This document shows positions 9,721-17,991 of a DNA stretch of 64,000 nt, piece after piece. The stretch comes from Chitinophagales bacterium. GTDB lineage: Bacteria; Bacteroidota; Bacteroidia; Chitinophagales; Chitinophagaceae. Each line of letters opens with the position of its first letter. The first letter of the stretch is position 1. The notes below the pieces were generated by a model. The model saw only the letters and a list, made by a program, of their open reading frames with translations. It did not search any database and was not told where the DNA came from. The translations under genes and the position numbers were made by a program. The stretch spans positions 47,238 to 111,237 of the forward strand of contig JAJPKJ010000063.1 of assembly GCA_021323755.1 (NCBI GenBank). The letters run 5' to 3'.

Positions 9721-10224
9721 TTAATTGTTCATCGCAGCATTTTGCCTGCACTCATTGATGATCGCGTCCACTTTTTCCTTTGTCAAATGTTCGCGATAGG
9801 TTTTTCCTAACTGCATCATGGGTGCATAACCGCAAGCACCCAGACATTCAACGGTTTTCAAAGTAAATAATCCGTCGGGGGTTGTTTCCCCAATATTAAT
9901 GTTCAATTTCTTTTTGATATAGTCAATGATCTCATCACTGCCGCGCAACATACAGGGACCCGTTTGACAGACTTCAAACTTATATTTGCCAACCGGTTTC
10001 AAATTATACATTGAGTAAAAAGTGGCTACTTCATAAACTTCAATCGGTTCAATCTTTAGCAATGAAGCAACATAATCCATTGTCTCGGGACTGAGCCAGT
10101 TCCCAAATTCTTCCTGTGCCAAATGGAGAACAGGTAGCAACGCACTTTTTTGTTTGCCTTCGGGATAGCGTGCTACTATCTCGTTAAATTTTTTTAATTT
10201 TTCTGCTGAAAACTGAAGGCTCAT
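9721..10224 (-). CDS. nuoE: NADH-quinone oxidoreductase subunit E (2Fe-2S)
   Basis: This thioredoxin-fold 2Fe-2S subunit (cluster N1a) of the NADH module is 167 residues. The four cysteines are at about 86 and 91 (CQTGPC) and 127 and 131 (CLGACGYAPMM), the NuoE pattern. The start is the ATG at 10222-10224 (MSLQFSAEKL). It follows nuoD by 31 bases. Normally nuoF would follow; here two non-nuo genes intervene. Confidence 0.97.
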   Translation of the reverse strand: MSLQFSAEKLKKFNEIVARYPEGKQKSALLPVLHLAQEEFGNWLSPETMDYVASLLKIEPIEVYEVATFYSMYNLKPVGKYKFEVCQTGPCMLRGSDEIIDYIKKKLNINIGETTPDGLFTLKTVECLGACGYAPMMQLGKTYREHLTKEKVDAIINECRQNAAMNN

Positions 10225-10255
10225 TATTGTTTATTAATTTTTAATTATTAGTTCT

Positions 10256-11488
10256 TCAGGCATCCATTTCTCCTGCAATCAGGTTCAAACTGCTCATAAC
10301 GATAATCGCATCACTGAGCATACTTCCTTTTGTGAGTTCAGAATATGCCTGGTAATAAATAAAGCAAGGTCTTCTGAAATGCAGGCGGTACGGCGTTCTT
10401 CCGCCATCACTGATCAAATAAAATCCAAGTTCTCCGTTTCCACCCTCAACACTTTGATAAACTTCCCCGGGAGGGATTTCTGTTTCACCCATCACAATCT
10501 TAAAATGCCAGATGAGGGCCTCCATTTTCGTGTATACATCAGGTTTAGTAGGTAAATAATAATCGGGAACATCGGCATGGAACACTTCCGCCTCTGCGCC
10601 TTTAAATTCCTGCACTTTTTTGTAGGCCTCATTAATGAGCTTTAATGATTGCCACATTTCCTGGTTGCGAACCAAAAATCTATCGTAGCAATCGCCGGTT
10701 TTGCCGATGGGAATTTCAAAATCAAAATCTTCATAACTGCTGTAGGGGGTATGAACACGAACATCATAGTCAACACCGGCAGCGCGTAAATTTGGTCCGG
10801 TGAATCCATAATTCAGTGCGCGCTCCGCGCTAATAGGACCTGCGCCAATCGTGCGTTCCATAAAAATGCGGTTGCGGCTGAAAAGATTCTCGAATTCTTT
10901 CAGCACATCAGGATATTCTTTTAAAAATTTTTCCAGTTTCTCAAACGCCGCATTTGTGAAATCGCGCTCGAAACCGCCAATACGCCCAATATTAGTAGTA
11001 AGACGGGAACCACATATTTCTTCATATATTTCATAAATTAATTCGCGGTATTGCATCACATATAAAAATCCGGTGTATGCGCCGGAGTCAACGCCAACAA
11101 CAGAATTGCAGATCAGATGATCTGAAATTCTTGACAATTCCATAATAATGATGCGCAGGTAATCAACGCGCTTCGGGGTCTTTACACCAAGCAATTTTTC
11201 ACAAGTGAGATGCCATCCCATATTATTAATGGGAGAAGAGCAATAATTCAATCTGTCGGTAAGCGTGGTGATCTGATAAAGGGGTCTGCGTTCTGCTAGT
11301 TTTTCAAATGCGCGGTGAATGTAGCCTACTGTTTGTTCTGCGCCGACAATTCTTTCACCGTCCAATTCCAAAATATTTTGAAAGACACCGTGAGTTGCCG
11401 GGTGTGTAGGACCCAGGTTAAGCGTTGTAGTTGTCTTCTCAATGCTTCCTTCTGGTAATTTAATATGATGACTTATTGTTTCAGACAT
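10256..11488 (-). CDS. nuoD: NADH-quinone oxidoreductase subunit D (49 kDa-type)
   Basis: This is the peripheral-arm subunit that, with NuoB, forms the quinone-reducing site. The protein is 410 residues, separate from NuoC rather than fused. Conserved stretches are LNLGPTHPATHGVFQNILELDGE near the N-terminus (the quinone-site His loop), YIHRAFEKLAE, RIGGFERDF and the C-terminal IVMSSLNLIAGEMD ending with Arg/Asp-rich residues typical of the family. The ATG is at 11486-11488. nuoC lies 80 bases upstream. Confidence 0.97.
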   Translation of the reverse strand: MSETISHHIKLPEGSIEKTTTTLNLGPTHPATHGVFQNILELDGERIVGAEQTVGYIHRAFEKLAERRPLYQITTLTDRLNYCSSPINNMGWHLTCEKLLGVKTPKRVDYLRIIIMELSRISDHLICNSVVGVDSGAYTGFLYVMQYRELIYEIYEEICGSRLTTNIGRIGGFERDFTNAAFEKLEKFLKEYPDVLKEFENLFSRNRIFMERTIGAGPISAERALNYGFTGPNLRAAGVDYDVRVHTPYSSYEDFDFEIPIGKTGDCYDRFLVRNQEMWQSLKLINEAYKKVQEFKGAEAEVFHADVPDYYLPTKPDVYTKMEALIWHFKIVMGETEIPPGEVYQSVEGGNGELGFYLISDGGRTPYRLHFRRPCFIYYQAYSELTKGSMLSDAIIVMSSLNLIAGEMDA

Positions 11489-11568
11489 TATCTTAATTTC
11501 TGAATTTAAAAATTTCCCATTGGCTCAATTGAAAAATTGCGCCATTTTCACCATGGCTATTTTTTATT

Positions 11569-12072
11569 TTATCTCCCGAACATGGCATCGTCTTTATCAA
11601 CCCTCGTCTGATCTTCTAACGGATATTGTTTTAACATAGGGAAATAATTCATCTCATCTACATTTAATATCCTTTTTAAATTTGGATGACCGACGAAATT
11701 CACTCCAAAAAAATCAAAGGTTTCCCGTTCCATCCAGTTTGCTGATGAATATAGTTGTGTTGCCGTATAAATGTCCGGTTTATTAATATCGGTAAATACT
11801 TTGAAACGAATGCGGATATTATCTACCAGGTTATGCAAATGATAAACAACAGCTAGCTCCCTGTCTTTCTTATCCGGGTAATGAACGGCTGTGAGGTCGG
11901 TTAAAAATTGAAAACGCAATTGCTCATCGTCAAATAAGAACTGCATTACTTTTAAATTCATTTCTTTCGGCGCTTCAAAGGTGAGCAATCCGTAAGGTTC
12001 ATCAAAATTTGAAACCTGGTCGCCGAATTTTTCTATCAGCCTTGTTTTAATTGTTTCGTTGTTTAATGCCAT
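11569..12072 (-). CDS. nuoC: NADH-quinone oxidoreductase subunit C (30 kDa-type)
   Basis: This peripheral-arm subunit of complex I has no cofactor. It is 167 residues and carries the 30-kDa signature near the C-terminus: ERETFDFFGVNFVGHPNLKR, followed by YPLEDQTRVDKDD. The start is the ATG at 12070-12072. It sits between nuoB and nuoD with gaps of 75 and 80 bases. The identity is secure from the signature and the operon position. Confidence 0.96.
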   Translation of the reverse strand: MALNNETIKTRLIEKFGDQVSNFDEPYGLLTFEAPKEMNLKVMQFLFDDEQLRFQFLTDLTAVHYPDKKDRELAVVYHLHNLVDNIRIRFKVFTDINKPDIYTATQLYSSANWMERETFDFFGVNFVGHPNLKRILNVDEMNYFPMLKQYPLEDQTRVDKDDAMFGR

Positions 12073-12147
12073 TTAGCTTTTAGCTTTAGCCTTTAACTCT
12101 GAGCAAAGGCATTTAAAAACTGACTGCTGAGCGCAATGGGTTAACAG

Positions 12148-12741
12148 TTATTGTATTCCGTAACTTCCCAACAGTTCTTTATATCTATCGCCATTTCTTC
12201 TGCGAAGACTTTCCTGCCCGACCAGATCCTGAATTTTCATGAAACCGTCTAAGATCCCTTCTGGTCTTGGAGGGCAACCGGGAACATAAACATCAACGGG
12301 GACAACCTGATCAATCCCCTGCAACACAGAATAGGTATCAAAAATCCCACCGCTACAAGCACAGGCGCCCACAGCCATAACCCAACGAGGTTCTGCCATT
12401 TGCAAGTAGACCTGTTTTACGATTGGTCCCATTTTTTTTGCAATCGTTCCCATCACCATTAACAGATCGCACTGGCGAGGAGAAAATCCCAATCTCTCAG
12501 CACCAAATCTTCCCAGGTCATAATGAGACCCCATGGTTGCCATAAATTCGATACCGCAACAAGAGGTGGCAAAAGGCAAGGGCCACATTGAATTTTTTCT
12601 TGCCAATCCTACAACATCGCTAAGTTTCGCCGCAAAAAAACCTTCACCACCATATCCTTCTGGCATTTTATCTACCATGCTGATACTGTCTTTTGTGTCA
12701 GCAAGAATGGGATGTATATTAAATCGTACTGGACGAGGCAT
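12148..12741 (-). CDS. nuoB: NADH-quinone oxidoreductase subunit B (cluster N2)
   Basis: This subunit holds the terminal 4Fe-4S cluster N2, which reduces quinone. The 197-residue protein shows the expected ligands: the tandem Cys61-Cys62 in FATSCCGIEFMA, Cys127 in VGACACSGG and Cys156 in VPGCPPRPE. The start is the ATG at 12739-12741 (MPRPVRFNIHP). The C-terminus runs a little past the core fold and ends in KELLGSYGIQ. It lies 110 bases after nuoA. Confidence 0.97.
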   Translation of the reverse strand: MPRPVRFNIHPILADTKDSISMVDKMPEGYGGEGFFAAKLSDVVGLARKNSMWPLPFATSCCGIEFMATMGSHYDLGRFGAERLGFSPRQCDLLMVMGTIAKKMGPIVKQVYLQMAEPRWVMAVGACACSGGIFDTYSVLQGIDQVVPVDVYVPGCPPRPEGILDGFMKIQDLVGQESLRRRNGDRYKELLGSYGIQ

Positions 12742-12851
12742 GATAATTAATTAAAATTTATGATTGAGAATTAATAATGATTCTTCTGCTTTAATAACAA
12801 CTATTCTGTGTTAATGTTACCTGAATTATTCATTATTAATTATTCCATTAA

Positions 12852-13274
12852 TCAGTCTTCCCAAGTCAATGCACCTTTCTTGATGATATAGATAAAGCCG
12901 GCAAGAAAGAAGGCCACAAATAGCAAGACGGCTGAAAAAGTTTCCCATCCATGACCTGACACAGCAAATTCTTTGAAATTAACTGCATAAGGATAGAAGA
13001 AGATCACTTCTACATCAAACAGCACAAATAAAATGGCGACTAAAAAATATTTTATAGAAATGGGTTGACGCGCGTTACCCACCGCATCAATTCCGCTTTC
13101 GAAATTTTCAAGTTTATCAGCTGTCTTGCGTTTTGGTCCCAGCCAATGCGTAACGCCAAGTACCAAGACAACAAAGCCAGCGGCAAATAACAATTGAATG
13201 CCTATTGGAAGATAGTTAAATGAACTGTTGCCTGTTGCTGAAGCTGAGGTTGCTTGCAGGAAAAAAATATTCAT
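12852..13274 (-). CDS. nuoA: NADH-quinone oxidoreductase subunit A
   Basis: This membrane subunit next to the quinone site is the first gene of the operon. The 140-residue protein has three transmembrane helices and the conserved stretches ENFESGIDAVGNARQPISIKY-like loop (Glu and Gly residues) and FLVAILFVLFDVEVIFFYPYA in helix 2. The start is the ATG at 13272-13274. A Bacteroidota-type promoter lies just upstream (13296-13324), supporting transcription starting here. Confidence 0.96.
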   Translation of the reverse strand: MNIFFLQATSASATGNSSFNYLPIGIQLLFAAGFVVLVLGVTHWLGPKRKTADKLENFESGIDAVGNARQPISIKYFLVAILFVLFDVEVIFFYPYAVNFKEFAVSGHGWETFSAVLLFVAFFLAGFIYIIKKGALTWED

Positions 13275-13295
13275 TTATAAAAGATTACTCGTTGG

Positions 13296-13324
13296 CAAAA
13301 ATAAGACAGCGTGTTCAATTTCCA
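13296..13324 (-). promoter_or_regulatory. Predicted nuo operon promoter (Bacteroidota -33/-7)
   Basis: On the minus strand TTG (13322-13324) is followed after 18 bases by TATTTTTG (13296-13303), matching the Bacteroidota consensus TTG-N17-23-TAnnTTTG. It sits 22 bases upstream of the nuoA ATG, so the 5' leader would be about 15 bases. Only the sequence match supports this. Confidence 0.55.
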
Positions 13325-13352
13325 ATTTATTAAAAAATAAATCGCGGAAAAT

Positions 13353-13391
13353 TAAAATCCCCTGCTTTTTCGTTAAGAAAGCAAGGGATTT
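13353..13391 (-). terminator. Terminator after the TPR gene
   Basis: The arms AAAATCCCCTGCTTT (13353-13367) and AAAGCAAGGGATTTT (13377-13391) pair over 15 positions with one mismatch around a 9-base loop. On the minus strand the 3' arm runs into TTTTAATTTT. It lies 20 bases after the stop of the TPR gene and separates that unit from the nuo promoter. Confidence 0.75.
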
Positions 13392-13411
13392 TGTATTAAT
13401 ATTTGAAAATA

Positions 13412-15085
13412 TTATTTCGTGCCTTTTGGTTTTGCAGCTACCCTTTTTGGTGGAGCAGTTAAGATTTGCTTAAACTTCGTGGCATCAGCATTTGTAGGAT
13501 CAATTGCAAGAACGTCTTCGAACATTTCAATTGCCTTTTGCTTGTCTTTCTTTACATCGTTATAGTAACCTGCAAGATAAAAGTAGGTGGTAATAATGTT
13601 TGGTTTGTATTTGACGGAATCTATTTTTCTGTATGCATCAATAAGTTTTAGCCACGCAGGTTCCACTATACCGGATTGCATGGTTGTGTCTTCAGCAAGT
13701 TTCGTTTTGGAACACCACAAATATCCATAAACTTCGTTGGGGTATTGAGTTTCATAGATACCACAAAAAATGCTGTCGGATTTTTTGTAGTTACCAGCCT
13801 GGTAATTTGCATAACCCCAATTATACAGATCAGTCTGTGTTGGGCTTTTCTTTGTTGTATAAACTAATTCTGCCAGTTGGGCCTGCGCTTGTTTATTGCC
13901 TGTGGATTTTGCCAATGCGGTTGCCTCAACGATATATCTGTTCTTATCTTCCGGCAGGCTGTCTTTTTGAATTGCCATTCCGTAATATTTGAAAGCTTCC
14001 AGTTGCGTGATAGAATCGGTAGATTTTCCATCATCTTTAGCTAATAATTCATAATAAGAGCCACGGATTCTGCTGGTATCTGTTTCTTTACTAAAATAAG
14101 TGAGCATTGATTGCTTTGCGGCTACCGGATCACCTAAGGTATCCTGGGCAAAAGCAAGTAATCTGTACATTCTGGGAGCAACTTTGTCTCCGTATTGATT
14201 TATCAAATTCTGTGCTCTTGTTTTTGCTTCTGCAAATTTTCCAGACGCCCACAGGTAATCGGCTTTTGAATATTCCATTTCAGGTCCCTGGTCCGTATTG
14301 GCAACATATTTATCCAGGTAATCACCGGCTTTGTTTACATCGTGATAATACCAATAGAAATATAGCTCATAATATGCGGGCGCATAAGCCGGATCTATGG
14401 CAACCGCTTTTTCAAATGCGGGTAAAAAATATTCTTTATTATTCTGGCTTAAGTAGATTTTTCCAATTTTATATTCTGCCGCCGCCAGAGTTGGCTGCAT
14501 CTGCAAAGCCTTTGTATAATTTAAAACTGCATTACCGCCGTCAATCAATTTGCGATAAGCATCCCCCATAATTAAGTAAGTTTCCGGGTCATTAAATTTT
14601 TTTATTTGTGTAGCCGTATTTAATTTATCAATGGCATAATTGGGGTCGCCAACTTTTACATCCACGTTGGCATTGGCACGGGCAACAGCATTCAGCACAT
14701 CAATATCCTTTGCCTTGGTGAGGCTGATGGCAGTTTCAAAATGTTGCTTGGCATCATTGTCCTTACCTTCTAACAATTCAATTTCTCCCATACCGGCTAA
14801 TATTAACGGAGCTGTTCCATTGGACATCAGGCTTTTCTGATACAGTGCTTTTGCACCTGCGGTATCTCTGTTATCTTTTGGAGCAAGTAAGGTTTGTCCT
14901 AACCAATAAACAGCATTGAGATCATTCGGGTTTGCCTGCAAAATCTTTTCAAAAGTTTCCTTGGCACTTTTGTATCGCTCATAATACAAAAACTTCTTTC
15001 CCTGCTCAACAGATTGAGCAAATAACATGTTGCTTGTAAATAATAATGCAACCGCTGCACTTAAACTGAATGGAATTTTCTTCAT
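13412..15085 (-). CDS. Secreted tetratricopeptide repeat protein
   Basis: This 557-residue protein has a cleavable signal peptide (MKKIPFSLSAAVALLFTSNMLFAQ). After it come TPR-type helical repeats through most of the length, for example GKKFLYYERYKSAKETFEKI, AAAEYKIGKIYLSQNNKEYF and DKQKAIEMFEDVLAIDPTNA. The C-terminus is basic. It is probably periplasmic and acts as a protein scaffold. It is the last gene of a unit with TonB, a small membrane protein and a PstS-like lipoprotein, 48 bases after the latter, and is followed by a terminator. No catalytic domain is visible. Confidence 0.85.
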   Translation of the reverse strand: MKKIPFSLSAAVALLFTSNMLFAQSVEQGKKFLYYERYKSAKETFEKILQANPNDLNAVYWLGQTLLAPKDNRDTAGAKALYQKSLMSNGTAPLILAGMGEIELLEGKDNDAKQHFETAISLTKAKDIDVLNAVARANANVDVKVGDPNYAIDKLNTATQIKKFNDPETYLIMGDAYRKLIDGGNAVLNYTKALQMQPTLAAAEYKIGKIYLSQNNKEYFLPAFEKAVAIDPAYAPAYYELYFYWYYHDVNKAGDYLDKYVANTDQGPEMEYSKADYLWASGKFAEAKTRAQNLINQYGDKVAPRMYRLLAFAQDTLGDPVAAKQSMLTYFSKETDTSRIRGSYYELLAKDDGKSTDSITQLEAFKYYGMAIQKDSLPEDKNRYIVEATALAKSTGNKQAQAQLAELVYTTKKSPTQTDLYNWGYANYQAGNYKKSDSIFCGIYETQYPNEVYGYLWCSKTKLAEDTTMQSGIVEPAWLKLIDAYRKIDSVKYKPNIITTYFYLAGYYNDVKKDKQKAIEMFEDVLAIDPTNADATKFKQILTAPPKRVAAKPKGTK

Positions 15086-15133
15086 TGTTGTCTTGTTATT
15101 TAGTAGAGTGTGTAAATTTATTATAATAAATGA

Positions 15134-16075
15134 TTAATTAGTGATTTGTGCGTCCCGAATTTCAAAAGCCATATTTGCAGGTAACAGGTAAGCCCTGCGG
15201 AAAATTAATTGACCTCTCTCATACTTCAAAAAATTTACAAAGTTATTTCCTATGCCACTGTAATTTTCCTTCAATATAAAATATAAACCGCGTAACATCG
15301 GGTATCTTCGGAGGTAAATGTTTGCCTGGTTCGGTAATACATAAGTTTCGCCGAGGCAACTTACACATTGAACTGCTGCCACTTTGACTTTTTGCAGAAA
15401 CTTCAGTTGCTGCGGATCATCTTTATCGCCGATCCAGCTAACCCCGATAAAGCCGACAGCATTCGGATTAGCAGAGACATAATTAATTACATCCTCGCTG
15501 CTTTTCGCCGCCACAACGTTTTTACCAGGTAATTGTCCATGTAGAACAGAATCAATAACATAACGAACCGTGCTGGTCGCAGAATTGCCATCCATTACCG
15601 CCTGCAAGTTATTTTTTGCCGTTCCATTTAATAATGAGCGGATATCATTCATGGAAAAGATCGTGTCTTTTGAATCTTTATTAACGATCACTGCAATCGC
15701 ATCAATGGCCAATTCGTCAAAAGGCGGTTCAAAATTCATCGAATCTTTATAATACTTTTCTTCCTCTGGAGTTAACCCTCTTGTCACAATAATCATTCTT
15801 GTGGTGTCACGCGCCAGATCTCTCAAACATGCAGCTTCGGGCTTATAATAAACATTGATGTGAGCGTTGGGAAAAGAAGATTCAAAAACTTTTATTTCCG
15901 AATCAATGACGGGTTTAAAAGATTCATCCACACTGATAGCAATTGAGCCCAAAGTTGGCGTATCCCTGGACGTATTACTATGATCGCTGCCTTTGCATGC
16001 AGAAAATAATAGGCTTGCGCAAATAAAGCAGCATCCTGCCAGATTCAAATATGTATGCTTCGGTAACAATCGCAT
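15134..16075 (-). CDS. PstS-like substrate-binding lipoprotein
   Basis: This 313-residue lipoprotein has a signal peptide ending in a lipobox, ASLLFSAC. The rest resembles phosphate-type periplasmic binding proteins (PBP-like_2): TLGSIAISVDESFKPVIDSE, RMIIVTRGLTPEEEKYY, the DAIAVIVNKDSKDT strand and GFIGVSWIGDKDD. No pstCAB genes are nearby, so a plain phosphate ABC importer is unlikely here; the TonB and TPR partners suggest an envelope role. Its ATG (16073-16075) overlaps the TGA of the preceding gene, so the two are translationally coupled. Confidence 0.8.
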   Translation of the reverse strand: MRLLPKHTYLNLAGCCFICASLLFSACKGSDHSNTSRDTPTLGSIAISVDESFKPVIDSEIKVFESSFPNAHINVYYKPEAACLRDLARDTTRMIIVTRGLTPEEEKYYKDSMNFEPPFDELAIDAIAVIVNKDSKDTIFSMNDIRSLLNGTAKNNLQAVMDGNSATSTVRYVIDSVLHGQLPGKNVVAAKSSEDVINYVSANPNAVGFIGVSWIGDKDDPQQLKFLQKVKVAAVQCVSCLGETYVLPNQANIYLRRYPMLRGLYFILKENYSGIGNNFVNFLKYERGQLIFRRAYLLPANMAFEIRDAQITN

Positions 16076-16311
16076 CAGCGAAAATAGTTTTTTTGATAAC
16101 CTCTGTAAATCCGCCAGCCGCCATAGAGAATAAACAAACTAGCAAATGCATAACGGTACAAATTACTCATATCAAAATTGTAACCGAGTTTTGGTGCGAA
16201 GGCAAAAAAAACACCGACGCCCAAAATAATTACACCCATTCCGTAATCCATGATGCTGCGCATCAGGATATAGCCTTTTGATCTTCTGTCGTCGGGATTT
16301 TGATTTTCCAT
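16075..16311 (-). CDS. Small two-helix membrane protein
   Basis: This 78-residue protein starts at the ATG at 16309-16311 (MENQNPDDRRSKGYILMRS), which I prefer to a much longer in-frame extension that overlaps the tonB gene. After a charged N-terminus there are two hydrophobic segments (MGVIILGVGVFFAFAPKLG and YAFASLFILYGGWRIYRGY) and a basic tail. Its stop TGA shares bases with the next gene's ATG (TGATG). I do not recognise a named family. It seems fixed between TonB and the PstS-like protein. Confidence 0.8.
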   Translation of the reverse strand: MENQNPDDRRSKGYILMRSIMDYGMGVIILGVGVFFAFAPKLGYNFDMSNLYRYAFASLFILYGGWRIYRGYQKNYFR

Positions 16312-16444
16312 TGTTTCAATTTTTTGAATATGGAACGGGCAATTTACAGAATAACATTGAAAAAAAATGAACAGTTCAGGATAGGGTATTAATATTTTGT
16401 TAGAAATAATGAGCACGAATCTTCTCAATTCGTACTTATTGTTT

Positions 16445-17284
16445 TTAGTTTTCATCCTGCGACTGAAATATGACGGGAATGGTGAAATACACCGCAACAT
16501 TTCTTCCGTTTTGTTTTCCTGGTTTCCATTTCGGCATTTTCTTTAGCACGCGCATCACTTCATTATCAAAATCGGCGCCGCCGCTCTGAATGATTTGTAT
16601 GTTCGAAATATTTCCTTGTTCATCGACTACAAATTTTTCCAGGACGCGGATCTTTTTTCCGGGATCGATATCTTCTTTTGGAGCTCTGATGTTTTTTGAT
16701 AGAAATCTTTTTAATGCTTCCTCACCGCCGGGAAATTCGGGCATATATTCAGGACTTTCAAAAATAATCGGTTCGGCAGATTCGGTTTTTGTTTCTTTTG
16801 AATTGTCATTATCATTATCATTCCCATGAGCCGTTATGGAAACGTTATCGCCTGGAAGCTCTCCTGCTTTTGTTTGCGATCCAATCTGACTTTTAATAAT
16901 GTCATCAACAGTTGGCGTAGGATCTATCGGTTTTATTTGCTGGACGATCAAGGGTGTTGTGCTTCTTATTGTTGCAATGTCTTGATGCGGAATGTTTGCT
17001 GTTTTCGGTTTAATCACCTCGACTTTTTTGGTTGGCGGTAATTTGGAGAGATCGACGGAATCAATAAAAGAAGAAAAAAATTGCTGTCTTATTTTGTCGT
17101 GAAAAAATCTATTATCAACATAAATTAAAGAACAGCAAACTGCAACAATGGAAAACATGATGGTCATTGCTTTTTTTAGTCTTTTATTGTATCGAGTTCT
17201 TAATTCATACGCTCCATAATCTTTATTACGGTTTTCAAAAATGATGTCCAGCACATCGGCTTTTAAAATCAAATCCGGGTTCAT
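16445..17284 (-). CDS. Energy transducer TonB
   Basis: This 279-residue TonB protein is anchored in the inner membrane and passes proton-motive energy to outer-membrane receptors. I start it at the ATG at 17282-17284 (MNPDLILKADVLDIIF) since Bacteroidota TonB proteins begin with this ENRNKDYGAYELR-containing segment. One TM helix follows at about residues 43-60, then a Pro/Lys-rich spacer. The C-terminal TonB domain starts at PEFPGGEEALKRFLSKNI and ends MPKWKPGKQNGRNVAVYFTI. It is the first gene of the unit leading to the PstS-like and TPR genes, with a palindrome 35 bases upstream. Confidence 0.92.
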   Translation of the reverse strand: MNPDLILKADVLDIIFENRNKDYGAYELRTRYNKRLKKAMTIMFSIVAVCCSLIYVDNRFFHDKIRQQFFSSFIDSVDLSKLPPTKKVEVIKPKTANIPHQDIATIRSTTPLIVQQIKPIDPTPTVDDIIKSQIGSQTKAGELPGDNVSITAHGNDNDNDNSKETKTESAEPIIFESPEYMPEFPGGEEALKRFLSKNIRAPKEDIDPGKKIRVLEKFVVDEQGNISNIQIIQSGGADFDNEVMRVLKKMPKWKPGKQNGRNVAVYFTIPVIFQSQDEN

Positions 17285-17319
17285 CTTAATAAGTTTTATT
17301 GGTGAAGAATAATAAGATG

Positions 17320-17333
17320 AACTTGCGCAAGTT
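17320..17333. promoter_or_regulatory. 14-bp perfect palindrome upstream of tonB
   Basis: AACTTGCGCAAGTT is a perfect inverted repeat in the divergent gap between tonB and the phosphatase gene, 35 bases before the tonB ATG. Size and place fit a dimeric repressor site, but no second copy was noticed in the window. Confidence 0.3.
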
Positions 17334-17477
17334 TGATCAATAAGATGCTGCAATTAAAATATTCCATAAGAAATGAGTGATGAAACATGAGCTTTGGGGT
17401 ATAGGATGCCGGATAAATAAAACCATACTTCATCATTGATCACTCATAGTTCCTGGTTGTTTCCTTACTTTTGTCCA

Positions 17478-17954
17478 ATGAAGATTTTAATGGTCTGTTT
17501 GGGAAATATTTGCAGAAGTCCGCTGGCAGAAGGGATCTTGCAACATAAGGTTTCGGAGGCAGGGATGAATTGGATCATTGACAGCGCTGGAACAAACGGC
17601 TATCATGTGGGTGAGGCGCCGCATCATTTATCGCAAAAAGTGGGGCGGATGCATGGCATTGACATCAGTCAATTGCGCGCCCGGAAATTTGTGGCTGAAG
17701 ATTTTGAAAGGTACGATAAGATTTATGCGATGGCAGAAGATGTGATCGATGACATGCGGCAGATCGCAAGAAATAAATTTGATGATAGAAAAGTTGAGTT
17801 GATAATGAATGAAGTTTTTCCCGGCCAGAATATTGATGTACCTGATCCCTGGTATGGGCCAGAGCCGGGTTATCACCATGTATATAATATGCTTGATGAA
17901 GCGTGTGAGAAAATTATTGAACATGCAAAAACCAAAACGCAAAAAACGATCTGA
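17478..17954 (+). CDS. Low-molecular-weight protein-tyrosine phosphatase
   Basis: This 158-residue cytosolic phosphatase starts at the ATG at 17478 (MKILMVCLGNICRSPLAEG), directly on the catalytic P-loop C7-x5-R13-S. The general-acid loop DPWYG is present near residue 126 with the aromatic residues typical of the family. A longer in-frame start would add a non-family N-terminus and is rejected. The gene is divergent from tonB and 37 bases upstream of hisS, so the two may be co-transcribed. Likely substrates are protein phosphotyrosines; nothing in context narrows it. Confidence 0.95.
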   Translation: MKILMVCLGNICRSPLAEGILQHKVSEAGMNWIIDSAGTNGYHVGEAPHHLSQKVGRMHGIDISQLRARKFVAEDFERYDKIYAMAEDVIDDMRQIARNKFDDRKVELIMNEVFPGQNIDVPDPWYGPEPGYHHVYNMLDEACEKIIEHAKTKTQKTI

Positions 17955-17991
17955 ACACTTTTTCATTTTTTACATTTGATTTTTACTTAGT

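Noticed and set aside
12073..12120. AGCTTTTAGC-like short repeats, also near 8405 and 44185
   Set aside because: Short, loose and AT-rich; likely ordinary intergenic drift, with no structure or boundary signs of a mobile element.
17466..17473. TACTTTTG as a -7 box for the phosphatase gene
   Set aside because: It lies only 4 bases before the ATG and no TTG sits 17-23 bases upstream.
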